Shown in pieces: positions 28,928 through 37,531 of a DNA stretch of 64,000 bases. The notes under the pieces were generated by a model, which did no database searches, had not been told where the DNA came from, and saw nothing but the letters and a program-made list of their open reading frames with translations. Origin of the DNA: UBA7672 sp044224605 (GTDB taxonomy: Bacteria; Pseudomonadota; Alphaproteobacteria; Caulobacterales; Hyphomonadaceae); contig JBGAKC010000023.1 in NCBI GenBank assembly GCA_044224605.1, positions 16,537-80,536 of the forward strand, written 5' to 3'. The stretch's first letter is position 1; each line of letters opens with the position of its first letter. The position numbers and the translations under genes are program-made.

Positions 28928-30178
28928 ATGACTGGTCGTATGCGTATTTCGAAGGAAGGCCTGGAGCTCATCAAGAGCTTCGAGGGATTCCGGGAAACCG
29001 CGACCCGTCTGCCGGACGGGCGTTGGACGATCGGTTATGGCCACGTCCGCACAGCGCGTGAAGGCCTGACAATCAGCGAAGCCGACGCCGAAGACCTGCT
29101 GCTCTACGACATCAGGCCGGTCGAGGATGCGATCGCGCCTATGCTTTACGCGCCGGTGATGCAGAACCAGTTCGACGCTCTGGTCTCGCTGGCGTTCAAT
29201 ATCTCGCCTGCCCAGTTCAGGGACTCTGACGTCCTCCGTAACCTTAACGCCGGAGATCATCTGGCCGCCGCCAACAGCTTCGACCTGTGGCGCAGAGCTC
29301 GCATCCATGGCCGGGTCATGATCGTCGATGCGCTAGTCCGTCGCCGTGCCGCCGAAAAGGCGCTCTTCCTGGAGCACCCGAGCGGCCGGCCGTCTGCGCC
29401 TACGCCGGTCGTGAAGCCGGAAGTCGACGCCGTCGAACAGCCGGTCCGCACCGTCGCCGACAGCCTCGGCCAGCCGCGTCCGCGTCAGCCTGATGACGAG
29501 GACCAACGCACGGGTCCGTCGCCCTCCGGGGATATCGCGGAAGCCGTTCGCCGCCTTGCAGAGCGCACCATGGAAGCCATTTCGCCCAGTCCTGAAATCC
29601 CGCTGCCTACGGGCGCGACTGTCGCGCCGCCGGAACAAGCCGCTGCACGGGCGCCGATCCAGACCCTGCGTACGGCCGAAGAACTCGACGGCGCCCGCCG
29701 CACGGTCGCCGAGCGCGTCGCCCGCATTCTCGAGCGCGCCGAACGGGAAATCAGCCAGCAGGAAGCTGCGGCTCCTCAGGTCCGCGAAGGCCTGCCTGAT
29801 TTCGAAAAACCCGCCGAGCAGTCTGGCACGGTCGGAGCGCGCAAGCGGCCCGTGATCGATGACACGGAAGTCTTCAACCCCGGCCGCGATCCTGCCGAAA
29901 TGTTCGCCGAGGGCGAGCGCAAGGCGAAGATCGTGAACGGTCACGCCAGGCGGCTTGGGCCGATCTCCGGCCGCTGGCTGGCGCTGGCCCCGTGGATCGT
30001 GGTTCTCGTCCTGTCGGTGCTTGGCCTGCTGATCGGCGCTGTGGATACTTTCAAGGACACGTCCGAGTTGGGCGGCGAAGCCCCGCGCGCCGCTGCGACG
30101 CTTCTCTCCGTCTTCGGCGTGATGATGCTGATGAGCGTCTATTTCATCTTCTGGAACCGGCCTTCGGACAAAGCCTGA
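28928..30178 (+). CDS. GH24 lysozyme-like muramidase with C-terminal membrane anchor
   Basis: The first 140 residues are a phage-type lysozyme (GH24) with the catalytic triad Glu19 ('SFEGF'), Asp30 ('PDGRW') and Thr34 ('WTIGYGH'). A long Pro-rich, charged and partly coiled-coil linker follows (about 150-335), then two hydrophobic segments (about 345-365 and 380-402). There is no N-terminal signal peptide, so with this topology the enzyme part and linker would be expected in the cytoplasm unless exported by another route. ATG starts at 28910 and 28940 are alternatives. No holin or phage genes are adjacent. Confidence 0.88.
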   Translation: MTGRMRISKEGLELIKSFEGFRETATRLPDGRWTIGYGHVRTAREGLTISEADAEDLLLYDIRPVEDAIAPMLYAPVMQNQFDALVSLAFNISPAQFRDSDVLRNLNAGDHLAAANSFDLWRRARIHGRVMIVDALVRRRAAEKALFLEHPSGRPSAPTPVVKPEVDAVEQPVRTVADSLGQPRPRQPDDEDQRTGPSPSGDIAEAVRRLAERTMEAISPSPEIPLPTGATVAPPEQAAARAPIQTLRTAEELDGARRTVAERVARILERAEREISQQEAAAPQVREGLPDFEKPAEQSGTVGARKRPVIDDTEVFNPGRDPAEMFAEGERKAKIVNGHARRLGPISGRWLALAPWIVVLVLSVLGLLIGAVDTFKDTSELGGEAPRAAATLLSVFGVMMLMSVYFIFWNRPSDKA

Positions 30179-30232
30179 CCGGCTGATCCAAGGCGGCTGG
30201 CAATCTGCTCCGCGCTGGGTAGATTGCCGCCC

Positions 30233-31402
30233 ATGATCCCGAACACACGCTACCTCGACTTCGACCTTGGCGAGACCGCGGACATGATCCGCGATACGGT
30301 CTCAAGCTTTGCCCAATCCGAAATCGCGCCCCGCGCGGCGGAGATCGACCGCACGGACGAGTTCCCGCGCGACCTCTGGCCGAAGATGGGCGAGTTGGGT
30401 CTGCTCGGCATCACGGTCGAGGAAGAGTGGGGCGGTTCCGGCCTCGGCTATCTCGAACATGCCGTGGCGATGGAGGAGATCAGCCGGGCGTCGGCTTCTG
30501 TCGGGCTGTCATACGGCGCGCACTCGAACCTCTGCGTGAACCAGATGCGGCGCTGGGGAACGGACGCGCAGAAGAAGAAATACCTGACCAAGCTGATGAC
30601 GGGCGAGCATCTCGGATCGCTGGCGATGTCGGAGCCGGGCGCCGGTTCGGATGTGGTCTCGATGAAGCTGACGGCCGTGAAGAAGGGCGATCGCTACGTC
30701 CTCAATGGCTCGAAGATGTGGATCACCAATGGTCCTTCGGCCGACACGCTGATCGTCTACGCCAAGACCGCGCCGGACAAGAATTCGCGCGGCATCTCGG
30801 CCTTCATCATCGAGAAGGGCTTCAAGGGTTTCAGCGTTGCGCAGAAACTCGACAAGCTCGGCATGCGCGGATCGGAGACCGGCGAGCTGGTGTTCGAGGA
30901 CTGCGAGGTTCCCGAAGAGAATGTGATGGGCCCGCTCAACGGCGGCGTCGAGGTGCTGATGTCGGGTCTCGACTATGAGCGGACGGTGTTGGCGGCGGGT
31001 TCTACCGGTATCATGCAGGCCTGCATGGACGTCGTCTTGCCCTACATCCACGACCGCAAGCAGTTCGGAAAATCCATCGGCGAATTCCAGCTCATCCAGG
31101 GCAAGGTCGCCGACATGTATGTGAAGATGAACGCTGCGAAGGCCTATGTGTATGCGGTCGCCAAGGCATGCGATGCGGGGCGGACCGCGCGCAAGGACGC
31201 AGCGGGCGCCATCCTCTTCGCGGCGGAAACCGCAACGCAGCTGGCGCTGGACGCCATCCAGATCCTCGGCGGCAACGGCTACATCAACGACTATCCGACC
31301 GGACGCTTGCTGCGCGATGCAAAGCTCTACGAGATCGGCGCGGGTACGTCGGAGATCAGGCGCTGGCTGATCGGCCGGGAGCTGTTCGCGGAGACGACCT
31401 AG
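30233..31402 (+). CDS. ivd: Isovaleryl-CoA dehydrogenase
   Basis: It oxidises isovaleryl-CoA to 3-methylcrotonyl-CoA in leucine breakdown. The 389 residues show 'AMSEPGAGSDVVSMKL', 'NGSKMWITNGP', 'QILGGNGYINDYPTGR' and 'LYEIGAGTSEIRR'. The catalytic Glu is in 'GLDYERTVLAAG', the position characteristic of isovaleryl-CoA dehydrogenases rather than short-chain enzymes. Methylcrotonyl-CoA carboxylase genes, often adjacent, are not here. Confidence 0.93.
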   Translation: MIPNTRYLDFDLGETADMIRDTVSSFAQSEIAPRAAEIDRTDEFPRDLWPKMGELGLLGITVEEEWGGSGLGYLEHAVAMEEISRASASVGLSYGAHSNLCVNQMRRWGTDAQKKKYLTKLMTGEHLGSLAMSEPGAGSDVVSMKLTAVKKGDRYVLNGSKMWITNGPSADTLIVYAKTAPDKNSRGISAFIIEKGFKGFSVAQKLDKLGMRGSETGELVFEDCEVPEENVMGPLNGGVEVLMSGLDYERTVLAAGSTGIMQACMDVVLPYIHDRKQFGKSIGEFQLIQGKVADMYVKMNAAKAYVYAVAKACDAGRTARKDAAGAILFAAETATQLALDAIQILGGNGYINDYPTGRLLRDAKLYEIGAGTSEIRRWLIGRELFAETT

Positions 31403-31425
31403 TCACTGTTCGTGGGAGGAATGAC

Positions 31426-32367
31426 ATGGGCCTGAGAGCGCTCATTCTGGCGGCCGGTGCGCTGTTGCTCGAGGCTCCATTGTCTGCCCAAACGCCACAA
31501 CCCGTCGCCGATCCCGGCGCGCCCCTCAGTGGCTATCCTCGCAAAGCTCTTGGCTTGCCGACGGCTGCAGAACTGAAGACCGCCACCTATGTCCGCGACG
31601 TGATCTACGGTCATCGTGACGGTATGGCGCTCACCTACGACGTGTTCAAGCCGAAGAAGGCCAATGGCGCGCTGGTGGTGAACATGGTGTCCGCGGGATG
31701 GCGGTCATCGTGGGGGCCGCCGGAGGAGCGGCAGGCGCGCTATCAATGGTTGATCGACAAGGGGTTCACGGTCGTCGCGCTTTACCATTCGTCGGCGCCG
31801 CGCTTCCAGGTGCCGGATGCGGTCAATGATGTCCGGCTTGGGCTGCGCCACGTCAAGCTGCATGCGAAGGAATACGGGGCAGACCCCGCGCGCATCGGTG
31901 TTTGGGGCGCGAGCGCAGGCGGGCATCTATCGCTGGTTGCGGGCATGATGGCCGATGACGGCGATCCGGCTGCAGTCAATCCGCTGGAACGATCCAGCAA
32001 CCGTGTGAAGGCGGTCGTCGCCTATTTCCCGCCGACTGATCTTGATGCGTTGCTGGGCGACCGGCCCAAGCAGGGCGTTATCGATTTCGACAATGCATTG
32101 CGTGCGAAGATTTCCCCGATCCACTTCGTGGATGCGAAGGACTCGCCGGCGCTGATCATTTCAGGCGGCTCGGACAAGGGCGTTCCGATCTCGCAGTCGG
32201 AGACAATGCATGCTGCGCTCGACAAGGCAGGCGTCGAGAACCAGCTCAAGATCTTCCCGGAAGCAGATCACGACTTCTACGTGAAGGGCGATCCAGTGCG
32301 GACCGACGCCATCGCTACCGAGGCGATGAACATGATGGTCGCCTGGTTCGAGCAGCATCTGAAATAG
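31426..32367 (+). CDS. Secreted alpha/beta hydrolase
   Basis: This 313-residue protein starts with a signal peptide ('MGLRALILAAGALLLEAPLSAQ' in outline, cleaved near Ala21). The esterase/lipase fold has the nucleophile Ser in 'GVWGASAGGH', an Asp in 'ISGGSDKGVP' and His in 'EADHDFYVKG'. It resembles BD-FAE/carbohydrate-esterase type hydrolases. GGGAGGA precedes the start. The substrate is unknown; it may share the upstream ivd transcript (23-base gap). Confidence 0.88.
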   Translation: MGLRALILAAGALLLEAPLSAQTPQPVADPGAPLSGYPRKALGLPTAAELKTATYVRDVIYGHRDGMALTYDVFKPKKANGALVVNMVSAGWRSSWGPPEERQARYQWLIDKGFTVVALYHSSAPRFQVPDAVNDVRLGLRHVKLHAKEYGADPARIGVWGASAGGHLSLVAGMMADDGDPAAVNPLERSSNRVKAVVAYFPPTDLDALLGDRPKQGVIDFDNALRAKISPIHFVDAKDSPALIISGGSDKGVPISQSETMHAALDKAGVENQLKIFPEADHDFYVKGDPVRTDAIATEAMNMMVAWFEQHLK

Positions 32368-32438
32368 CTGCCGCAAAACCACCAAAGCTTGCCGGTCCCG
32401 GGTTAGCGGGGCGGAGCCTTGTCAGTTCAGGGCGAACC

Positions 32439-32570
32439 TCAGTTCGAGGCGACAACCGTCGGGAGGGGTTGCAGATCGACGAAGAGGTCGGAAGGGCCGG
32501 AGAAAGCCAGAGCGGACATTCCAGCGGCGAGGGCGGCGAAAGCCGCGACAATCATTCTTTTTGCGAGCAT
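32439..32570 (-). CDS. Possible small secreted peptide
   Basis: A 43-residue frame starts 'MLAKRMIVAAFAALAAGMSALAF', described as basic start, hydrophobic core and an A-L-A cleavage site, followed by a short hydrophilic tail ending 'PTVVASN'. This is a textbook signal-peptide shape, but no ribosome site is clear and there is no recognised family. The rest of 32368-32778 holds only AT-rich spacer. Confidence 0.35.
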   Translation of the reverse strand: MLAKRMIVAAFAALAAGMSALAFSGPSDLFVDLQPLPTVVASN

Positions 32571-32641
32571 GGGAGCGCCCGTTCTCTTTTTTCTGTTCCT
32601 GGCCGGGATGTTGTTCCCGGTCTTCTCATCACCGCTAGATG

Positions 32642-32683
32642 GAGGCGCATTTCGTCCCAAAAAAGGCGCCTCGCAAAACTTTT
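32642..32683. repeat. Inverted repeat in AT-rich spacer
   Basis: GAGGCGC and GCGCCTC flank a 17-base loop and are followed on the + strand by a T-rich run (near 32685). It resembles a terminator but does not follow a + strand gene closely; the nearest gene end is about 275 bases upstream. Confidence 0.3.
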
Positions 32684-32778
32684 TTAACCTGCAAAAGTTG
32701 AGAAAAGATAAACGGTTAACAGGTGAAGGTGCGGTTTGCCTGCCCCAAAGGTCACTTTCAGGTCGCCGAAGTCCGTTT

Positions 32779-33621
32779 TCAGCCGGTTCTCGCAGTCACG
32801 ATCCAGACCCGGCCGGGCAGGGCGACTGATCCGTCCGCCGCTGCATGAGGGGTCAGGGCGGCCTCAATCGCGGCCAGCATCGCTGGGTGCTTGTCCGCCG
32901 GGGTGTCACGGAAGACCCGAGAGACGGGGCCGATCCGGGAAGCCATCTCCGCGGCTCCCCGGGCGCTGGCGCCGATCTGGACGGGGGCTTCGAAGGCCCC
33001 TGCCTGAACATTCCTGAAGCCGGCTGTCTCGAGGATGCCTTTCACACGGTCGCAGTCAGCGAAGGCAAACGGGCCGGGGGCGTTGGGCTCGGACTGGGGA
33101 GCAGGCAGGGCGGCGGCTTGACGGGCGGCGACGGCGGCGACCGAGGCCCAGGGGTTCTCCCGCGGGCCCTGCCAGCAGGCGAAGGCCAGCCGCCCGCCGG
33201 GTTTAATGGCTTTCCTGAGATGGGCGAACGCCGACGGCGGATCGTCGAAGAACATGACGCCGAAGCGCGAATACAGGACGTCGAACAGGCCCGCCAGGCT
33301 GGCTTTGGAAGCATCGGCTTCCGTGAATGACAGGTTCGCGACACCGGAGGCCCTCTGCCGCGCAAGACCAAGCATGGGGGCCGAAACGTCGAGACCCAGC
33401 ACCCTGCCTGTAGGCCCGACCGCCCTGGCCAGCGCCAGCGAGGTGTCTCCACAGCCGCAGCCAACGTCGAGGATGCGCTCGCCGGGTTGGGGAGCAGCAG
33501 CGCGGAGGGCGGCCTCCCCGAACGGCCGGATCAGGGCGTCCATGGTCTCCTGTTCGCTCACCCAGTGGGCGCCGACTGCGCCATTCCACTCCTGGATCTG
33601 CTGGGAATTATCACCGGCCAT
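32779..33621 (-). CDS. Class I SAM-dependent methyltransferase
   Basis: The 280-residue protein contains motif I 'ILDVGCGCGDTSLALA', a post-I acidic 'GLDVSAPMLGLA' and 'YSRFGVMFFDDPPSAFAHLRKAIKPGGRLAF' in outline, the UbiE/arsenite-methyltransferase type of Methyltransf_11 domain. The ATG at 33621 has GGAGG at the correct distance; a longer open frame to 33669 lacks support. The substrate is unknown. It is divergent from ndk. Confidence 0.9.
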   Translation of the reverse strand: MAGDNSQQIQEWNGAVGAHWVSEQETMDALIRPFGEAALRAAAPQPGERILDVGCGCGDTSLALARAVGPTGRVLGLDVSAPMLGLARQRASGVANLSFTEADASKASLAGLFDVLYSRFGVMFFDDPPSAFAHLRKAIKPGGRLAFACWQGPRENPWASVAAVAARQAAALPAPQSEPNAPGPFAFADCDRVKGILETAGFRNVQAGAFEAPVQIGASARGAAEMASRIGPVSRVFRDTPADKHPAMLAAIEAALTPHAAADGSVALPGRVWIVTARTG

Positions 33622-33779
33622 GAGGCCCTCCTGCATCTGCGGCAGACTACCGCCAGCGTCGTCTGCCAATAAACCATAGACCCCTGTTGGCGCGGCAGGT
33701 TCCGAAGGATATAGGGGCCCTCCGAACCCGATTCAGTGGGCTTATCAGCCCTTCAAAGAACCGTCCTCAGGAACACGAC

Positions 33780-34202
33780 ATGGCCGTCCAACGCACCTTC
33801 TCCATCATCAAGCCGGACGCGACCAAGCGTAACCTCACCGGCGCGATCAACGCCGTGTTCGAGAAAGCTGGCCTGCGCATCGTCGCCCAGAAGCGCGTGC
33901 GCCTGACCCGCGCCCAGGCGGAAGGCTTCTACGCCGAGCACAAGGCTCGCGGCTTCTTCGGCGAGCTAGTCGACTTCATGACCTCGGGCCCGGTCGTCCT
34001 CCAGGTCCTTGAGGGTGAGAACGCCGTGGCTCATCACCGCGAAGTCATGGGTGCGACCGACCCGGCGAAGGCCGCCGACGGCACCGTCCGCAAGCTCTTC
34101 GCGCAATCGATCGGCGAGAACTCGGTCCATGGTTCGGACTCGGAAGCCTCAGCCGAGCGCGAAATCAACTTCTTCTTCCGTCTCGACGAAATCGTAGGCT
34201 GA
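33780..34202 (+). CDS. ndk: Nucleoside diphosphate kinase
   Basis: It balances NTP pools by phosphate transfer through an active-site His. The 140 residues start 'MAVQRTFSIIKPDATKRN' and contain the phosphohistidine in 'ENSVHGSDS' (near residue 118) and 'SGPVVLQVLEGENAV'. Length and motifs are normal. The frame is open upstream but the conserved start is at 33780. Confidence 0.98.
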   Translation: MAVQRTFSIIKPDATKRNLTGAINAVFEKAGLRIVAQKRVRLTRAQAEGFYAEHKARGFFGELVDFMTSGPVVLQVLEGENAVAHHREVMGATDPAKAADGTVRKLFAQSIGENSVHGSDSEASAEREINFFFRLDEIVG

Positions 34203-34278
34203 TCCCATCACGCGCTCATTCCGCCCCGCGCATCTTTCAGAGCGCAAAGCGCTGGAGGAGCTGCAGCGTCGCGCGATC

Positions 34279-34662
34279 ATGAAGTGGGATGCGGCCTGGC
34301 CCGAACAGGCTGCGCGCCCGCCTTCGGTGGAGCTGACGGATGATCACATCAACGCCGGCCTCGTGATCGTGTTTGAGCACTGGGGCGCGCCGGCGGGATA
34401 CGCCGTGGTCACTCCGCACGAAGACGGTAGCGCCGATCTCGACGGACCATTCGTCGAGCCGGATCTCTGGCGCAGCGGAATCGGTCGCAAGCTGGTGGAG
34501 GAGGCGGCGCAGTTTGCGACTGCGCTCGAGGCCGGCGTGCTGGTGGCTCTCGCTGGTCCGCGCGCGGTGCAGTTCTACGCCAAATGCGGCTTCTCGCAGG
34601 ACGACACCCAGAGCACGCCGCATGGGCCCGTTTCCGTGATGTCACGCAGCCTGGTATTCTGA
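34279..34662 (+). CDS. GNAT-family acetyltransferase (start uncertain)
   Basis: The 127 residues from the first ATG contain the acetyl-CoA fold: 'VEPDLWRSGIGRKLVEEA' (binding loop R-x-x-G-I-G) and 'FYAKCGF'. The same frame reads on upstream to 34198 and encodes 'SFRPAHLSERKALEELQRRAI', which looks like the conserved first strand and helix of a GNAT. No ATG, GTG or TTG exists there; an ATC at 34207, just after the ndk stop, is the only start-like codon. The true protein may therefore be longer. Confidence 0.8.
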   Translation: MKWDAAWPEQAARPPSVELTDDHINAGLVIVFEHWGAPAGYAVVTPHEDGSADLDGPFVEPDLWRSGIGRKLVEEAAQFATALEAGVLVALAGPRAVQFYAKCGFSQDDTQSTPHGPVSVMSRSLVF

Positions 34663-34731
34663 CGCAGCGCCAACAATATCGCGTGCGATGTAGATATTGC
34701 GCATACGATGTATCTGGCCTAGCGTGCCGCC

Positions 34732-35184
34732 ATGACCGCCCCCAACCGCCGCATGTTCTGGCTGCTCGCGCGCGCCCAGCGCCGGGTGGCGGCTGCGGCC
34801 GACGCCAATATCGCCGACCTGGGACTGACGTCGACGCAGGCGGGTGCGCTGTTCTGCTTTGGCGATGAGGGCTTGTTGATCGGCGAGCTGGCGCAGGCGC
34901 TGGATCTTGCACAATCGGCTGCATCGGGGTTGGCGCAGCGGCTTGAGGATGCAGGACTGGTTGCGCGTTCCGATGTAAAGGGCGACGGACGCGCGGCGCG
35001 GCTGACGCTGACAGCCACTGGCAAGCGCAAGCGGGACGAGGCTGCGCGCCGGACGATCGCAGCCAATACGCAGATGCTGCAGGGATTCACCGATCGCGAA
35101 GCCGACATCATCGTCCGTTGGCTCAACCATGTGGCCGACGTCGCAACGCCCGCCAAACGTTCGAAACAGAGGGAAAAGACATGA
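34732..35184 (+). CDS. MarR-family transcriptional regulator
   Basis: This 150-residue winged-helix regulator has the recognition region 'IGELAQALDLAQSAASGLAQRLEDAGLV' in outline and the wing 'DVKGDGRAARLTLT'. It overlaps the downstream enoyl-CoA hydratase by ATGA, so the two form an operon; it may sense an acyl-CoA or aromatic ligand related to that enzyme. This link is inference. Confidence 0.92.
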   Translation: MTAPNRRMFWLLARAQRRVAAAADANIADLGLTSTQAGALFCFGDEGLLIGELAQALDLAQSAASGLAQRLEDAGLVARSDVKGDGRAARLTLTATGKRKRDEAARRTIAANTQMLQGFTDREADIIVRWLNHVADVATPAKRSKQREKT

Positions 35185-35942
35185 CAGATCTTGTGAAAAT
35201 CAGCGTCGACAACGGCGTGATGGAGATCGTCTGGAACCGGCCGGACAAGAAGAACGCGCTGTCGAACACGATGTATCGCGCGGCGACGGCTGCACTCGCG
35301 CGGGCGGTGGAGGATAATTCCATCCGCGTCGTGCTGCTGGCCTCTGAAGGCGACAGCTTCACGTCAGGCAATGATCTCGCGGACTTCGCTTCAGCAGCGA
35401 TGGGCGGTGAAGCGCCAGCTGCCGGAGCGTTTATCGAGGCGATCGCACAGTTCCCGAAGCCGCTTCTGGCGGCCGTGCCGGGACTGGCCGTCGGCGTTGG
35501 GACGACAATGCTGCTCCATTGCGATCTGGTGTTCGTGGCCGATGATGCGAAGCTGACGACGCCATTCGTGAACCTGGCGTTGGTGCCGGAGGCTGCGTCC
35601 TCCATGCTGATGCCGGCGCGGATCGGACATGTACGCGCGTTTGCGATGTTTGCGCTGGGTGAGGGCTTCACGGGCGCTCAGGCGGCGCAGTTGGGGCTCG
35701 CCAATGCGGCGCTGCCGGCGGGCGAGGTGATCGGGGCTGCGCGCGAGGCGGCGAAGAAACTGGCGCTGCGGCCCTTGGGCGCCGTGATGGCGACCAAGAA
35801 GCTCATGCGCGATGGCGAAACGATCCTGAGGCAGCTGCGAACCGAGGGGGCCATCTTCGGCGAACGGTTGCGGGGCGCCGAAGCCATGGAAGCCTTCACG
35901 GCCTTCCGCGAGAAGCGCGCGCCGGATTTCTCGAAGCTCTAG
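35181..35942 (+). CDS. Enoyl-CoA hydratase/isomerase family protein
   Basis: The 253 residues show the crotonase fold: 'WNRPDKKNALSNTMY', the oxyanion-hole 'SGNDLADF' and 'GLAVGVGTTMLLHCDLVFVADDAKLTTPF' in outline. The catalytic Glu pair of true hydratases is not both obvious ('VPEAASS' keeps one), so isomerase or another crotonase activity is possible. The ATG at 35181 overlaps the marR-like stop. Confidence 0.9.
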   Translation: MTDLVKISVDNGVMEIVWNRPDKKNALSNTMYRAATAALARAVEDNSIRVVLLASEGDSFTSGNDLADFASAAMGGEAPAAGAFIEAIAQFPKPLLAAVPGLAVGVGTTMLLHCDLVFVADDAKLTTPFVNLALVPEAASSMLMPARIGHVRAFAMFALGEGFTGAQAAQLGLANAALPAGEVIGAAREAAKKLALRPLGAVMATKKLMRDGETILRQLRTEGAIFGERLRGAEAMEAFTAFREKRAPDFSKL

Positions 35943-35968
35943 AGACCGTCCGATTGCCCCAGCGTAGT

Positions 35969-35991
35969 CACACTCGATTCAATCGAGTGTG
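35969..35991. repeat. Perfect 11-bp inverted repeat between echA-like gene and ftsB
   Basis: CACACTCGATT-C-AATCGAGTGTG has a single central base. It lies 27 bases after the hydratase stop and about 113 bases before ftsB. The symmetry suits an operator or a hairpin; no T-run follows. Confidence 0.6.
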
Positions 35992-36103
35992 GCATACGCT
36001 AAGCATTGGGATCGGCTTCAGCGCCGATTCATGTCTGATTAACCATGTCACGGTCAGGTCTGGCTGGTTCGAGCGTAGCGTCCGGGGAGGTTCAGGACAG
36101 TCA

Positions 36104-36406
36104 ATGGAAGGCGTGCTGAAGACGGCAAAAGCCATTCTTCTGCCCGGCGTCATTGGCGGGTTGATCCTGTATTTCTCGTACCACGCGCTGGCAGGCGACC
36201 AGGGTCTTGCGGCCTGGACCGGGCTGCAGGCCCAGGAAGCCCAACTCAAGACCGATATCGAGCGTCTGAAGGGTGAAAAAGCGACGCTGCAGGCCTCGCT
36301 CGTGCGCCTTCGCGACAAGAGCCTGGATCTCGACTACGTCGAGGAGATCGCCCGCACCAAACTGTCATTCGTGCGACCGGACGAGCTTCTCGTCGCCGTT
36401 CGTTGA
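36104..36406 (+). CDS. ftsB: FtsB/DivIC-type septum formation initiator protein
   Basis: This 100-residue divisome protein has one N-terminal membrane helix (about 10-27) followed by a coiled coil ('LQAQEAQLKTDIERLKGEK') and the short FtsB C-terminal part 'RDKSLDLDYVEEIAR'. It bridges FtsL and FtsQ in the periplasm. Its location just before pdhA is typical of alphaproteobacteria. I chose the ATG at 36104 because the open frame upstream is unlike the family. Confidence 0.9.
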   Translation: MEGVLKTAKAILLPGVIGGLILYFSYHALAGDQGLAAWTGLQAQEAQLKTDIERLKGEKATLQASLVRLRDKSLDLDYVEEIARTKLSFVRPDELLVAVR

Positions 36407-36514
36407 TCCTTCCCCAAATTTGGTGTGGAACTGGCCGGTCGATCCCGCGATAAGCGTGGGACAAGGTCAAATTCGTCCTTATCTTTCCGGGCAGGCAAAA
36501 GGGATTCCCACGCC

Positions 36515-37531
36515 ATGGCAGCGAAAAAGCCCACCGCAAAGACTAGGAAACCGGTGTCAGAGCCTCAGAAGTCTGATTTAATTGGGTATTACCGTGACAT
36601 GCTACTTATTCGGCGCTTCGAGGAGAAGGCCGGCCAGCTTTACGGCATGGGGCTCATCGCAGGCTTCTGTCACCTCTACATCGGCCAGGAGGCCGTAGTG
36701 GTCGGGGTGCAGTCGGTTCTCGATCCGGACGATCAGGTGATCACGGGCTATCGCGACCACGGCCATATGCTGGCGGCCGGAATGACGCCGCGCGGGGTTA
36801 TGGCCGAGCTCACGGGGCGCGAAGGCGGTTATGCCCGCGGCAAGGGCGGCTCGATGCACATGTTCAGCCGCGAGAAGAACTTCTTCGGTGGGCACGGAAT
36901 TGTTGGCGCGCAGGTGCCATTAGGCACCGGGCTGGCTTTCTCGAACAGGTATAAGGGAACCGACGCGGTGTGTGTCGCCTACTTCGGCGACGGCGCCTCG
37001 AACCAGGGACAGGTCTACGAGGCGTTCAACATGGCCTCGCTGTGGAAGCTGCCGGTCGTCTATGTGATCGAGAACAATCAATATGCCATGGGCACGTCGA
37101 TCGCGCGCGCGTCGGCGGAGACAGAACTTTCCAAGCGCGGCATCTCGTTCGAGATCCCCGGCGAGGAAGTGGACGGCATGGACGTGCTGGCCGTGCGCAA
37201 GGCGGCGGCGCAGGCGGTGCAGCGGGCGCGTGATGGGGATGGGCCGTATATCCTCGAGATGAAGACCTATCGCTATCGCGGGCACTCAATGTCTGACCCG
37301 GCGAAGTATCGCACGCGGGAAGAAGTGCAGGACGTGCGCGAGCATCGCGATCCGATCGAGATGCTGAAGAAGAAGCTCCTGGATGCGAAGCATGTGACCG
37401 AGGACGATCTCAAGAAGATCGAGGCCGAGGTGCGCGAAGTCGTCAACGACAGCGCCGAGTTCGCGCAGACGAGCCCCGAGCCGCATCCGGACGAGCTTTG
37501 GACCGACGTGCTGGTGGAGAGCCGGGGATGA
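36515..37531 (+). CDS. pdhA: Pyruvate dehydrogenase E1 component, alpha subunit
   Basis: It binds thiamine diphosphate and decarboxylates pyruvate with PdhB. The 338 residues contain 'YRDHGHMLAAGM', the TPP motif 'GDGASNQGQVYEAFNMA', 'VIENNQYAMGT' and 'YRYRGHSMSDP' (phosphorylation-loop equivalent). It is the first gene of the PDH operon and is followed by an embedded VOC-protein gene with an ATGA overlap. Confidence 0.97.
   Translation: MAAKKPTAKTRKPVSEPQKSDLIGYYRDMLLIRRFEEKAGQLYGMGLIAGFCHLYIGQEAVVVGVQSVLDPDDQVITGYRDHGHMLAAGMTPRGVMAELTGREGGYARGKGGSMHMFSREKNFFGGHGIVGAQVPLGTGLAFSNRYKGTDAVCVAYFGDGASNQGQVYEAFNMASLWKLPVVYVIENNQYAMGTSIARASAETELSKRGISFEIPGEEVDGMDVLAVRKAAAQAVQRARDGDGPYILEMKTYRYRGHSMSDPAKYRTREEVQDVREHRDPIEMLKKKLLDAKHVTEDDLKKIEAEVREVVNDSAEFAQTSPEPHPDELWTDVLVESRG

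Noticed and set aside
27776..29308. A 510-residue open frame on the minus strand across mgtE and the GH24 gene
   Set aside because: It is antisense to two clear genes, rich in Arg/His/Asp as expected for a complement frame of GC-rich DNA, and has no domain.
32574..32829. Plus-strand frame with a hydrophobic start opposite the small secreted peptide
   Set aside because: It runs into the methyltransferase in antisense and has no typical C-terminal part.
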